From the NCBI GenBank assembly GCA_905250025.1, contig CAJNOJ010000140.1, positions 124,001-188,000 on the forward strand: a stretch of 64,000 nt of DNA, read 5' to 3'. Made by a program: the position numbers and the translations under genes. Of this stretch, positions 1 through 10,847 are shown in pieces. The stretch comes from Adineta ricciae. Lineage: Eukaryota; Rotifera; Eurotatoria; Adinetida; Adinetidae. How positions within the stretch are numbered: the stretch's first letter is position 1; every line of letters begins with the position of its first letter. Below the pieces are notes generated by a model. It worked only from the letters and a program-made list of their open reading frames with translations, searched no databases and was not told the origin of the DNA.

Positions 1-1982
1 GGTACCCGTTTACGTGTGACTGAAATTACAAAGCTTACAAAAGGAGTAGTCGTAATTCGCTTGAGCGAAGAAACGAACCAAGATGGTGAGAATGCGCCTA
101 TTGACACTGCAACATCATCAATACCCGAGACGACGTCTTCGAAAAAAGTTAATATCACAACTTCAAACCAAGCGAATGGTAAGATTTCGTTCCTTCAACA
201 AGGGTGTATAAAACCAATTCTCGTTCTTATCATCTTTTCGATTGTTTTAGATCTGTATGCATCTTCAAACGGTGATCAAGCATGTCAGTTTCGAACAGGT
301 GAGTAACTATAAACGATACGAAATAAGTATGCAACCGCCTCGATCAAATGCTCGCTTTTTAGAACCACGATGCTTTGACTATCAGTATCATGAGAACGGA
401 AATCGATCCATAGTAAAGCCAGATGAACTTGAAATTTACTTACAGCATCCTCCGTCCACTACACAAGCAGATACTATTGATCGCATTTCTGGATCGCTCA
501 TTGGAATGGCTTTGGGTGATGCTCTCGGTGCTCATGTCGAATTTCGACCGAGAGACTTCCTCTTGGAGCATCCTGTAACAAACCTTGAGAGCGGTGGAAC
601 TTGGGGTCTGGAAAAGGGACAGGTAATTTACTGATAGAAGGGCAGAAAAAATAATCTGAGGTTTTTACTTCACTCTTCATCATCAACATGTATTTTAGTT
701 CACGGATGACACGTCCATGGCTTTGTGTTTAGCTATTTCACTTGTGGCTCGTCATGATTTTGTCATGTACGATCAATTAGTACGCTACAAATGGTGGTTT
801 CAGCATGGTTATATGTCATCAACCGGATCTTGCTTTGATATTGGCACGGCCACTAAACAAGCTATATTGGAGTTTGAACAACGTCAGAAAGAATTTGCAA
901 AGTCTCACAACATACCTCTTAATCGAATAGACTATCTTTCTGATCCTTATCTACTCTCGGCATTCGACGCCAGATGCAGTCAAGATGGTGTAGCTGGTAA
1001 TGGCGCTTTGATGCGATTGGCTCCCGTACCCTTGTTTTTCTATAAATATCCCGAATGTGCTGTCGAGTTGTCTGGTTTAAGTGGTCTAATTACTCATGGT
1101 GATCGGAAAGCTTACGATGCTTGTCGCTATTATGGCGCTCTTATTGTTGCAGCTGTTCGAGGCGAAACTAAGAACGCATTGACCGATAATAATTTCTATT
1201 ATAATCACGAACAATGGTTTAATGGTGTTAAACTTTGTCCAGAAATTATGGAAATTGCTAGAGGTTCATACAAACGAGAAGGGGGATACGATGAGGGCAT
1301 TCGAGGCAAAGGGTACATTGTCAGTGCACTTGAAGCTGCTCTGTGGGCTTTTTATTATGATAGCAATTCGTTCAAAGTCGGTGCGTTATCTGCAGTTAAC
1401 CTTGGTGACGACACTGATACGACAGCTGCTATTTATGGTCAATTGGCAGGTGCATTCTATGGTTATCATAGTCTACCTCGTGAGTGGGTACAGCAAGTTT
1501 ATGCTAGAAAATTTATCCTTTGTCTGAGCGATTGGATTATTTACGAAGGCAATCAATGGGGTCCGAAAAGATCGATGGTCAATCAACTTCTTCCATTGTC
1601 ACGGCATGAGAACGATGTTGATATTCATTCATTGCCTCCAAAGAAACCAACAAATACTGCTAAACCAAAGGAAATGTTCAATCCTAATCCGCCAGCTGGA
1701 AGACTATCTCGCAAAACTTCCTTTGTTGCGAAGGAAGAATCCATGCTGTCTACAAAAAAGTCACCGTCTCAGGCCCCTCAAGGTGCAAAATCATTCTCAA
1801 AGACAAGAACGAGCCCACCAAGAGCACAGACTCGTAGGAATAGCGTTCTCGATGGACGCAAACCTAGTTCATTATCTAGACAAAGAGTGAATTCTCAAAA
1901 CTCCAGAGAAAAGCCTGTTTCTAAAACAGCTCCACCCGTCCATCAACCTCAAAGACTTCGAGCGTTCAGTCAAAAAAAATGA
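1..1982 (+). CDS. ADP-ribosylglycohydrolase family protein, 5'-truncated by window edge
   Basis: Predicted to remove ADP-ribose from proteins or small molecules (DraG/ARH family). The model has exons 1-298, 363-622 and 699-1982, with GT-AG introns of 64 and 76 nt; the frame is open to base 1 with no ATG, so the true start lies outside the window. Family signatures seen are SLIGMALGDALG, the FTDDT metal-binding motif formed across the second splice junction, GNGALMRLAP, LITHGDRKA and the C-terminal LGDDTDTTAA motif, so the Mg-binding Asp/Thr set looks intact. About 613 residues are visible. Unusual additions are a hydrophobic segment near visible residues 72-90, which suggests a membrane-anchored N-terminus, and a Ser/Lys/Pro-rich tail of about 100 residues. 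The next large gene on this strand is an ADP-ribosyltransferase. The family call is firm; the substrate is unknown. Confidence 0.88.
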
Positions 1983-3059
1983 CAACATATCAGCAAAATC
2001 TTGTATCTAATCAATGGCATTTTTTTCGAAAACAATACATGAAAATCGTCTTCTATTTGATGTACAATGATGCTTCAAAGTTTGAAACGCTGCAACAGAG
2101 AGCATAAGTAATCTATGTAATAATTAGTTGATCAAAGACCAGAGAAATTCTAACCGATATTGCAGCACATTGTAACAATGGTTATGTAGTAGACGAAATC
2201 ATTGCATAAAAATCTGATCAATCATTATCATATACCTTTCCCTGCCCATATGTCTATCATTCAAATAGCAAACAAGAAGAATCATTATGAACTAAGTATC
2301 AGAGTGTCTATACATTATTTGTTCACTCTAAAATATAAATCTTGTCCATATAGGTTTGAAATAAAATATGCAAGGCTCATATGTACACTTCACCATTGAA
2401 GAATATAATCCATGAGTAGCAGTATCAAATGAAGAACACGATACTTTCAATGATTTAGGTCATACGGCACTCACAGACATTTAAGGGATAAATTTAAGTT
2501 TAAAAGTCGATTTACGTATTATATCACAATGAACAGCACATTAACTTTAGTTCTTTGCATAAGCAAACGATTCAGCTTGTAAACAGATAGATATATTTGA
2601 AAATAGAATTATTAACAAACGACTTTTTAGCTTCTATTAAAAATTATATACGGATGATGATCGTTCAAGTGTCATAGCTAAAAAGGAATATGCAAATGTA
2701 TAGATTTATTCATATATTTTTTTGCGTATTTTATTTTTCATTGAAAATCAATAACCTGGTGGGGAAGTTGATCTTGATATTTTTCTGTGCACTTTAAATT
2801 CCCATGATCAAATTGTTTCTTCGCGACAAAATAAGAGCCTGTCAAAACAGGAACTGCACAATTCTATAATGCATCACGATAATTAGTACCGAAAATTCAA
2901 ACGAATTTCGCTACTAACGGCGCAAACTTCGTAGAGGAGTGTGTCTCGGGCAATTTACAGGCAGTGAATCGTAACGGGTACGTAATCATAGTTGAAAAGA
3001 ATCAATAAAGAAAAAAATGCACATAAATTTGCATTGAGTTAGGCTTTTGTTTAATGGTG
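1983..3059. other. Intergenic, no gene seen
   Basis: AT-rich sequence downstream of the ADP-ribosylglycohydrolase. Only short open frames without family motifs occur. The right end holds the promoter of the small secreted peptide gene. Confidence 0.6.
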
Positions 3060-3068
3060 TATAAAAGG
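3060..3068 (+). promoter_or_regulatory. TATA box of the small secreted peptide gene
   Basis: TATAAAAGG matches the core TATA consensus. It lies about 30 bp before a likely start site near 3090 and is followed by a short 5'UTR exon, a 57-nt intron and the ATG at 3199. A strong TATA box suits an inducible, highly expressed gene, which is inference. Confidence 0.6.
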
Positions 3069-3198
3069 TAAATTTGATTTGGTTCTGAAAATAATTTCAA
3101 CTGCTTCATTCGTCGTCATTCCTACAAAAGTATTGTAAGTATTCGTGTCCTTCAATTGGTTTAAAACTGTTTATTCAACTTTGACATATAGTTCAATC

Positions 3199-3408
3199 AT
3201 GAAATCAAATTATCTTCTATGTCTACTTGTTCTTGGTTTATTAGTCTGTTTTGCTGTAAGTCTTCCAGCTGCATCAAATGTGGAAGCGGCTGACTTTAGG
3301 AAAATAAGCTTGGATTGTACTTTACGATGTGGTTGGTGGAATGCTTGTATGTTTAACGGTGGAAGTTGTCCTGAGCCAAGCGATTGCCAATGTCGACAAT
3401 TCGGTTAA
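3199..3408 (+). CDS. Small secreted cysteine-rich peptide, defensin-like spacing
   Basis: A 69-residue precursor starting MKSNYLLCLL. A clear signal peptide of about 20 residues is followed by a short pro-region and a mature part with six cysteines spaced C-x3-C-x5-C-x6-C-x5-C-x-C, ending in CxC as in many disulfide-rich host-defence peptides. The ATG at 3199 is preferred over an upstream in-frame alternative because a 5'UTR intron (donor GTAAGT at 3135, acceptor AG at 3190-3191) removes the upstream part and the signal peptide starts exactly here. The spacing is not the classic CS-alpha-beta pattern, so it could instead be a signalling or structural peptide. No homologue is recognised. Polyadenylation-type AATAAA lies near 3488. 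Confidence 0.65.
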   Translation: MKSNYLLCLLVLGLLVCFAVSLPAASNVEAADFRKISLDCTLRCGWWNACMFNGGSCPEPSDCQCRQFG

Positions 3409-3623
3409 ACACAAATTTCTGTCGACAAAAAAGCCTAAAACACCTTTTCTCATATTATCGAGATCATTCCATTTTACTTTTCACGAAATAAAAAAAACGA
3501 GAATGTGAATGCGTCCAATTAAGTATAAACTAATCTGTCAAAATCATCAAGATTTTTTATTTATCGGAGAATAAAAAGAAAAAAACACGAAATATATACA
3601 TTAAATACTGAGAACGATCGATT

Positions 3624-4463
3624 CTATTCTACAACGGTAACTTCCTGGTTTGTTTGTTTATTTACATCTTCCAAATAATCCGAATGATAAAGAAATGGCT
3701 GAATTATGGTTATCGCTTTCGTTGCTTCTTTTCGCTGCTCTAATGTTTGTAACTGATCGTAAATTTGATACCATTTTTGAACATTTAACGTTAACGATTG
3801 TCGATATAAGAGAACTTTCATATGGAGATCTTGTAAAATATCTGTGAATGTATCTTGAATCTTTAGTTGTCGATAAACATCAACTAATTTATCTAAGTAT
3901 TGAAAATTCGTTCCATTTATTCCATAGGCTTGTCCAATTCTTAGCGATTGCTCTTCCAATGTCAAGTGTTCTTTTAAATAAAATAAACTTTGACTATTTA
4001 CAACACATGTCAATGCATATTCAGTTGTATTGCGATCGGGAAGAGTTATTTTAACGAAATCGTATGTATAAATATTCATAACTGTCTGGTTGTAATGTAC
4101 TGGAGTCTCACGTTTAACAAATGATTTGATAAATGGAATAATTTCTTCATTGAATGCAACAAATAATGCGCCATGAACAAAACTACTTGACTGCTTTATC
4201 AAACCCATCGTTAATCCTTTGAAATCCAGTGTACCACGATAGACGAAATCTTCGCAATAGAAACCTTTCTGGTAGTCTGGAAGTACACAGTTTGATATCA
4301 TTTCGTTAATATGTTCAATTGGTTTCCATAATAATGATCCATAAGCAAATATGGAGATTCGCTTATTCTTCTTAATCGACGAAATGATTTCATTCCTCTT
4401 CGATGGATTATTATGTAAACCGTTTAATAATTTTAAACTGTCGTCTAATTGTGAATAATCCAT
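3624..4463 (-). CDS. ChaC-type gamma-glutamylcyclotransferase
   Basis: Predicted cytosolic enzyme that cleaves glutathione (gamma-glutamyl peptides) to 5-oxoproline and Cys-Gly. The 279-residue intronless product has the ChaC substrate loop YGSLLW at residues 41-46, a RGTLDFKGLTMGL segment at 76-88 in place of the usual RGT-P-G-GL block, a KRETP segment whose Glu119 aligns with the catalytic glutamate, and an AYGINGTN motif. The start at 4463 is preferred because the frame upstream has only a TTG; its ATG has an A-rich context (aaaacaaaATGG). It is longer than vertebrate ChaC1/2 (about 180-220 residues) through a C-terminal extension of about 90 residues. It diverges from the ADP-ribosyltransferase gene across a gap of about 1 kb. 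Confidence 0.85.
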   Translation of the reverse strand: MDYSQLDDSLKLLNGLHNNPSKRNEIISSIKKNKRISIFAYGSLLWKPIEHINEMISNCVLPDYQKGFYCEDFVYRGTLDFKGLTMGLIKQSSSFVHGALFVAFNEEIIPFIKSFVKRETPVHYNQTVMNIYTYDFVKITLPDRNTTEYALTCVVNSQSLFYLKEHLTLEEQSLRIGQAYGINGTNFQYLDKLVDVYRQLKIQDTFTDILQDLHMKVLLYRQSLTLNVQKWYQIYDQLQTLEQRKEATKAITIIQPFLYHSDYLEDVNKQTNQEVTVVE

Positions 4464-5504
4464 TTTGTTTTCTTTTTTTCGGAAGAAAAAAATGAAAAAA
4501 GGCAAGTCTTTTATAACAACAGCCAGGACAATCTAAAGTATTCTACATCCATACATCGTCAGCGTGATAGGCCGAGGTCGATTTTTCCTGTTCTGACATT
4601 TTTTTCTTCGCGATTCTGGTACACACAACGTGAGAGAAACATCACGCGCGTGTTGCTGTTTTGTCTATTTTTTCTCTCCTCGCACCAGAGAACGAAGAAA
4701 TGCGTTGGATGTCATTGTCCAAGGAGAAACACATGATCTTGTTTCTTATCGATAAACAACCTTTTTTTTCTCTCTCTTCTCGATCATCAGATTATAGCAC
4801 TGTCAGCCTTTTTCGCGTATCATTTCAAGGTCGATTTCAAAGCACCTGATCGTACACGAACACACCAATCGACTGACTACCGAAAACATTCAAGGACGAG
4901 TTTTGATGTTTTTCACAAAAACAACGCAGTAACACACACTTTCTTTTGGTTACCAGAAGAAAAGCAAAACAACAGATGTGTTTGCTCTCTTCATCCCGGG
5001 GGAGGCACGCACGCACCCCTTGTCTCGGTACAGATATCTGTCGAGTTACATATCAACGCCATTTCATAATACGCGTAAAGTCAGTATTCGAGTAATTTGT
5101 GGCATCTATTAACTGAATGTACATACTTCGTCGAGATATTTACATGTGAACTTGAATTTTTGTCACAAAAGGACAAAGTGTAAAACGGTTTAGTGCCCTG
5201 TAAGTTTGATTCTTTCATAATTTATTTTGTCATGATAAAGATAAGAAGAAGAAAAAAAACTTGCCGAGTGAATATGATTAGTGTACTGGCAGACATGAAA
5301 AAAATGCATATCTACTCGCTCGATGATGTTTTATCTCACAAGTTTGAAGGGACAGACAAACGAATGCGACTTCAAATATTGAAAGAAGTCGGAAAAAAAC
5401 AAGTGTGCTGTGAAGTGAAGTGTGACTAGGAGATAAGAACGAAAGCATAAAACATGTGCAATCACTTCCTGTCGTAATATTCAATCATTTCAGTTTTTTA
5501 ATAA
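4464..5504. other. Divergent intergenic/promoter region
   Basis: Lies between the ChaC-type gene (-) and the ADP-ribosyltransferase gene (+). It contains pyrimidine-rich tracts and a short GC-rich island near 4995-5020. A GTAAGT at 5200 and an AG at 5492-5493 could bound a 5'UTR intron of the ADP-ribosyltransferase gene; this is weak. Small open frames here show no coding signature. Confidence 0.45.
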
Positions 5505-7550
5505 ATGAGTTGGCTGAGACGAACAATCGCTTATCTCAGTGATGGTAGGAAGAACAAAGTAACAACTAATTCTGTTAGAGATTTTCGTATCGTATGGCTT
5601 GACAAGTTCATTGATGTTGCTAATGATTCTCGTTGCGCGAATACTGTTGCACAGCTGCAAGAAATCGTTGAAGATGTTCGGACATTTACAGATGTTAACG
5701 AATGTATCGAGTTTATTGATGGTCTGAAGGAAGAATATATATTAATGGTCGTATCTGGTTCACTTGGCGAAATGATCCTGCCGTCGATTCACGATCTTGA
5801 TCAGATCAAATTCTTCTGTGTGTTTTGTCAAGATCAACAGCGTCATCGACAGTGGGCATCGAAATGGAGTAAAATCGGAGGTGTTGTTACAGATATTGAT
5901 TCACTTTGTAGAACGATTCAAAAAATGATTGAACATTCCGATCAAGATTCAACGCCCATCAGCATCGTCAATACGACGGATGATAAAATCGAGAAAGATC
6001 TCGATCAGCTCGATCGCTCCTTCATGTATTCACAAATTCTCAAAGAAATTATCCTGGATATCGATTTTGGGCCCAGACGTGTTCAGAATTTTCTCACTTA
6101 TTGTCGAGAGAATCTCTTCCATGGCGACATCAAACTGCTTGAAGATGCCAAGAAAATCGAAGAAACCTATCGCAAGCATGACCCAATTTGGTGGTATACT
6201 TCTCCATCATTTCTATATGCTTATCTGAACAAAGCATTACGAGACATGGACCTAGACGTGATTATCCGCATAGGCTTTTTTATACAAGATCTTACAGATT
6301 ATCTTGCCATTTTGTACTTTACACAACACTTTAGTCGCCACGATGGAAAGACATTTTATCGTGGTCAAAAATTATCGGAAGAAAGATTTCAACAAATAAA
6401 GAAATCAACAGGTGGGCTGTTGTCATTTAATAATTTTCTATCTACAAGTACAGAAGAGAAGGTGGCCATGAGATTTGCAGGATCGAAGATGAAGGAGCCT
6501 GGCTTGGTTTCTGTCTTATTTGTTATTCGAATCGGCACGTCGCCGTGTTCGGTATTCTATGGCAATGTTCGCGAAGTTAGTTATTATCCCAACGAGGAAG
6601 AAGTTCTCTTTGGGATGCATTCGGTTTTTCGAATTGGAGAGATCGAAGTTGTCAATGCATCTGATGATTCATTCTGGAAAATCCATTTAACGTTTACCAA
6701 TGATAAAGATGAACAACTGCGTCGCCTAACAGACTGTATTCGACGAGAGACCTTCACGACCGAGAGCGGCTGGTATCGATTAGGTAATCTGTTAAATACG
6801 CTTGGTGAATATTCAAAAGCCGAGCTGGTTTGTGACACAATGTTCGCTCTATCTACAAGACAAGCGGATCTCGCAAGCGTTTATCATCTATTGGGAATGA
6901 TTAAATACGGACAAGGAAAGTACAAAGAATCGATTAAAGCTTATAATACCTCTATTGAAATTAAGAAGAAGGTTTTCTCACCTACGAGTCCATCCTTAGC
7001 TGCTACTCATAGCAATATTGGCGAAGTGTATAACGCACTAGGTCGATATAGTGAAGCATTCTCATCTCATAGTGATGCGCTAAAAGTCAAACAAAGCCAT
7101 TTAGCTGAAGATCATCCTGATTTAGCAATATCTTATGACAATATTGGTTCGGTATTATACAATATGAGCGTATATTCTCAAGCAATACTGCACTATGAAA
7201 AAGCCTTGGAGATTCGACTAAAAAATCTTCCTTCAACTCATCCTGACATCGCACAGTCTTATCACAATCTGGGCTCGGCTTATTTTCGTCTGGAAGAAAA
7301 TTCCGAAGCACTTTCATATTTCACCAAAGCTATTGATATCAAGCAGAAAAGTCTTCCTGACAAACATGTCAGCTTGGCTACTTCTTATAAGAGTATCGGT
7401 GCAGTACATGAACGTTTGCAAGAATATGAGATCGCTCGATCTTACTACCAAAATGCTTTGGACATTTCTCAAAGTGCATCACTGACACAGCACCCGACTT
7501 TACGTAAATTACAAAAAGATTTTGATCGTGTTAATAAAAAATGTCATTAG
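5505..7550 (+). CDS. ADP-ribosyltransferase with shared N-terminal module and TPR repeats
   Basis: A 681-residue single-exon protein. Residues 27-142 form an alpha/beta-looking module (IVWL at 29, GSLGE at 85-89, IHDLDQ at 95, FCVFC at 104, RHRQWASKW at 113) that recurs in the transglutaminase-like gene at 25253. Residues 220-400 carry an arginine-type mono-ADP-ribosyltransferase domain: FYRGQ with Arg286, STST with Ser313, and NEEEVLF with Glu364-x-Glu366, giving the full R-S-ExE triad that uses NAD to modify protein side chains. Residues 435-672 hold about six kinesin-light-chain-type TPRs of about 42 residues, likely for partner binding. No signal peptide is seen, so it is probably intracellular. 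Its stop lies 35 bp from the stop of the convergent DEG/ENaC gene, and an AATAAA (7533-7538) sits inside the last codons. The target protein is unknown. Confidence 0.85.
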   Translation: MSWLRRTIAYLSDGRKNKVTTNSVRDFRIVWLDKFIDVANDSRCANTVAQLQEIVEDVRTFTDVNECIEFIDGLKEEYILMVVSGSLGEMILPSIHDLDQIKFFCVFCQDQQRHRQWASKWSKIGGVVTDIDSLCRTIQKMIEHSDQDSTPISIVNTTDDKIEKDLDQLDRSFMYSQILKEIILDIDFGPRRVQNFLTYCRENLFHGDIKLLEDAKKIEETYRKHDPIWWYTSPSFLYAYLNKALRDMDLDVIIRIGFFIQDLTDYLAILYFTQHFSRHDGKTFYRGQKLSEERFQQIKKSTGGLLSFNNFLSTSTEEKVAMRFAGSKMKEPGLVSVLFVIRIGTSPCSVFYGNVREVSYYPNEEEVLFGMHSVFRIGEIEVVNASDDSFWKIHLTFTNDKDEQLRRLTDCIRRETFTTESGWYRLGNLLNTLGEYSKAELVCDTMFALSTRQADLASVYHLLGMIKYGQGKYKESIKAYNTSIEIKKKVFSPTSPSLAATHSNIGEVYNALGRYSEAFSSHSDALKVKQSHLAEDHPDLAISYDNIGSVLYNMSVYSQAILHYEKALEIRLKNLPSTHPDIAQSYHNLGSAYFRLEENSEALSYFTKAIDIKQKSLPDKHVSLATSYKSIGAVHERLQEYEIARSYYQNALDISQSASLTQHPTLRKLQKDFDRVNKKCH

Positions 7551-7585
7551 CTGTACTTCATATGTACGTTTGTTTTCATTTGATA

Positions 7586-9245
7586 TTATGCCGATGAGGA
7601 CTGCTGATCTCTATTCAAAAGTTGGTAAACTTTGGATCGAATGAGGCGATAGATCATTTCGGCAATTTCCATCAGTGAAAGAAAACTGATACCAATCCAT
7701 AAGCCGGTTTGACCACCCACGTTAGATAGGAGATCTACAGGAGAGATTGATGCTGATTCTATGAGCGTTTGAGCTCGAGTAGTTTCACTGACCACTTCTA
7801 AGCCAACATAGTTTTGAGAAAGATCAGACTGCCATGTAGTCGACCAATTAGTGGGTAAGTGTACACCGAGTGCCTCAACTTTCGTTTTAAGATCATCTAG
7901 CAACCATGGTGATGGAGCCAGAAGAGATGATAGTTTTGCTGTGAATTCCACAGTATTGCATTCTGATGGACATGTTGGACAGTTTTCTATCCATAGATCA
8001 TAGTTATTATTTATCAAGTCAAGTTCTTTTCTATAGCAAGTATCATTTTCATTACACACGGGCGCAATTATTACTTTATCGGTACCTGGTACCGCAATAT
8101 AACGAGCGGTCCATTCAGTCGGATCAATACAACCACACATTTTGTAACTGAAAAGGATATTGATCATTAAACATGACATACAAAGTCAAAGTGTAAACAA
8201 ACTTACACATACGCTTGTATACAAACTGTAGCACATATAAACTGTTCGTAAGCATAACTACCGTTACTGAAATGATTGAATGCAACTTGTAGCGCATATG
8301 GAACTTCAGTACTGCAATCGGAATAAGGTGCTGGCAAGTGAGTCTGTATTGTTTTAGTATAAACCATTCGGTGGAGTCGTCCTGGTATGAGATATTGTCC
8401 CTTCCATCGCATTGTAGGTATCTGATCATTATCGTGGATTTGAACTATCATTCCAACTCCTATGATTCGTTAAACGAAAAGCAAAGGATAAGTATACTAA
8501 CATGCAGATCGTTTTACAGACCAGAGGACCAGTATGGAACATATTGATTACTGTGTACATAAAAATCCAGTTGTAAAATTCCCCAAACACCATTCTCAGC
8601 CAAGTGGTATAGGGAGCCATTCCTAATATAAGGGGATTTAGCGTTAAATGTATAACAATTGCCATAAAGCGCATTAGAGAATGAGATGAAATCTTCTTTG
8701 GTGCACTCGAGATTATTGAATGTACACTTTATCAACAGATTGTCCAATGTGAATGAATACTCAGTAACTGATTCATTTCGGTTTAATTTATAACGAACAA
8801 ATTCTTGAATTTGCATCACTTTTCGTTCCGCTAATGTTGAATTTGCTGAATAGGTAATGTTCGAAGTATTGGTATAATTTAAAAAATCGTCCATAAATAG
8901 ATCATAGCGAAATGGCGAATAATTACAAATTGAAACAGCCGGGAAGTTCTGAGTGGGGTTATCCACAACTCCTATTGATACTTGAGTAGGGTATTGAAAG
9001 AAATTTAGAATCGATTCTGTGATAAAATAAGTCATAACACCAGCAAAAATAATTGTACTTATCGTCCAAAATATTCGATTTGTCACAGTCTGACTACGTG
9101 CAATACCAGGAATACCGTGAGTCGACGTATTTAAACTAAACTCTCTAATGATTGATCTGGCACGTTGACGAGAAGTTTCAGCTTTGTATGTATTTCTATC
9201 GGGGGAGTTATTCATATCCATATCGGTATTTTCGAGATTCGTCAT
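7586..9245 (-). CDS. DEG/ENaC-family sodium channel subunit, copy A
   Basis: Predicted amiloride-type/peptide- or acid-gated cation channel subunit of 512 residues. Exons are 9245-8522, 8459-8207 and 8147-7586 (introns 62 and 59 nt, phases 1 and 2). Seen: the cytoplasmic THGIPGI gating motif, TM1 (about residues 60-85), the post-TM1 signature FPAVSICNYS, a large Cys-rich ectodomain with N-glycosylation sites, the CGCIDP segment, and a pre-TM2/TM2 segment GLWIGISFLSLMEIAE holding the G-x-S selectivity filter. The ATG at 9245 is chosen because the frame upstream only offers TTG. It is paralogous to the gene at 22034-23715 with identical intron positions and phases. Gating stimulus unknown. Confidence 0.9.
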
Positions 9246-10382
9246 ATCCAACGATTTTGATTTCTAGAAGAAATAATATGTGCTTGATACTCAATTCGAG
9301 GATCGAATGCACTCCCCTTGAATAATACAGATTTATTTATTTGCAGAAAGAACGAGCACGGCGCCTCAGAGTTAGACAAAATCGAATCTAGATTTATTTA
9401 TGCAAACAAAAAATATACAAAATCAATAGTTTGGTATAGTGAAAAGAAACAGTCTATTTCGAATAGGTTTTTTTCTACAGAACGGCATTGTTTCATATAG
9501 CTGACAAGTGGTCTCTATTTCAATTTTGAATGACGAGTGTGTGCGTTCTTATTCATCATATGGTTTGCAATTCGGTTCGTTATATCGATAACTGAAAAAA
9601 ATCACTCATATAAACAAATGGCAATGCTAGTGTTGTGTAAATATGGAGAACGAGTATGTGATTCATCTTAGGCGCTAATAAACAACAAAATCAATGAATA
9701 CCATGATAACACGAAAACACATTATTGAAGTCAAAAAGTAGGTTATGACCCTATTGTTAGTCATTGGAGTGACATCACATTGCCGTATCTGTAGACCATG
9801 ATTTATTGAATAATTTCACAAGTACTAACTTGACTATTTTGGACTGTAATTGCCGTGATTGTTATCTGCAACTCTTGGTAATTTATACAGATGATAAAGC
9901 GAAGGAGAAATGAGGATTGAACAAGTCTGTATTCGTTTAGGATGAACTTTGAATACAATTAGTCGATCGTTGGAGTCTTAGTCTCACTCTTGGCAATGTT
10001 TGCATTCAAATAATCGAACGAGAGTCGGTGGTAATCGTATCAGAAATCGTTTAATAAAATCTAGCAGTTTATTATATTTCAGTATACACAATGAACATTT
10101 CTCAAATAACGACATCAAACATAAATTCTTTTTTAGAACTTGAGGACGTCAGAAGGTCATAAGTGAAATATTTCTTTTTCTTGTTCTTACCCTCACAACT
10201 CACTGAATTTCTCGTTTCTATCAAAAGAACATATATCTTCGTCACATTCACCATCGTCAACTTGCGTCCTTGGAATAGAAGGTGTGTCATAGTAAATCAT
10301 ACTTCCCAACGACATACATTCATATGAATTCGATTAATTATAGGAATATAGACGCTGTCTTGTCGACATTTTTCAAACACGA
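9246..10382. other. Intergenic, no gene seen
   Basis: AT-rich divergent spacer between DEG/ENaC copy A (-) and the Ly6-like gene (+). No convincing coding or RNA signal. Confidence 0.55.
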
Positions 10383-10847
10383 ATGATGGTTTCTCTTGCT
10401 TATCTAATGATCTTTTCTGCTACTATTCAACTTGTATCATCCCTTCGATGTTATGGATTTGTTCGTAGTACTGATACTAGTTCATCGACCGTTGGCTTGC
10501 AAGATTCACTTTATATACCAAATGCATGTATGAATCAGACTTGTTTGTGTATTAGCTTTGTATTTCAATGTATCGTCAATAATACTTTATGTACTACTAA
10601 GCAATTGCAGCATGAAAGTACTGTTTGGACCTACGCATTGACCGGAGTTGGTACATGTCAGCAATTGATTCAAAGTTCAATTATAAAAAATCTTACCTGT
10701 TGCTATACGGATTTATGTAACAATCAATCAGTAAATTCTATTCTAACAACAACACGCAATGTTGCGATAATGCCATTGAATAATAACACTTCATCGCTTT
10801 TTCGTTCAATTCTGCTACTTCTTTTACTTGGTCTTTGTGTTATTTGA
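10383..10847 (+). CDS. Ly6/uPAR-like three-finger GPI-anchored protein
   Basis: A 154-residue single-exon protein with a signal peptide (residues 1-20), then LRCYGF and ten cysteines ending in the hallmark CCYTDLCNN, which defines the Ly6/uPAR three-finger fold. It closes with a Ser/Asn-rich spacer and a C-terminal hydrophobic stretch (about 138-154) typical of a GPI-attachment signal. The start has two adjacent ATGs at 10383/10386. Invertebrate relatives modulate ion channels or septate junctions, and the next gene upstream is a DEG/ENaC channel, but a functional link is only inference. Confidence 0.8.
   Translation: MMVSLAYLMIFSATIQLVSSLRCYGFVRSTDTSSSTVGLQDSLYIPNACMNQTCLCISFVFQCIVNNTLCTTKQLQHESTVWTYALTGVGTCQQLIQSSIIKNLTCCYTDLCNNQSVNSILTTTRNVAIMPLNNNTSSLFRSILLLLLLGLCVI

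Noticed and set aside
5193-5429. 78-codon frame before the ADP-ribosyltransferase
   Set aside because: Lys/Arg-rich with no motif, ends before a likely splice acceptor; better read as 5'UTR or intron.
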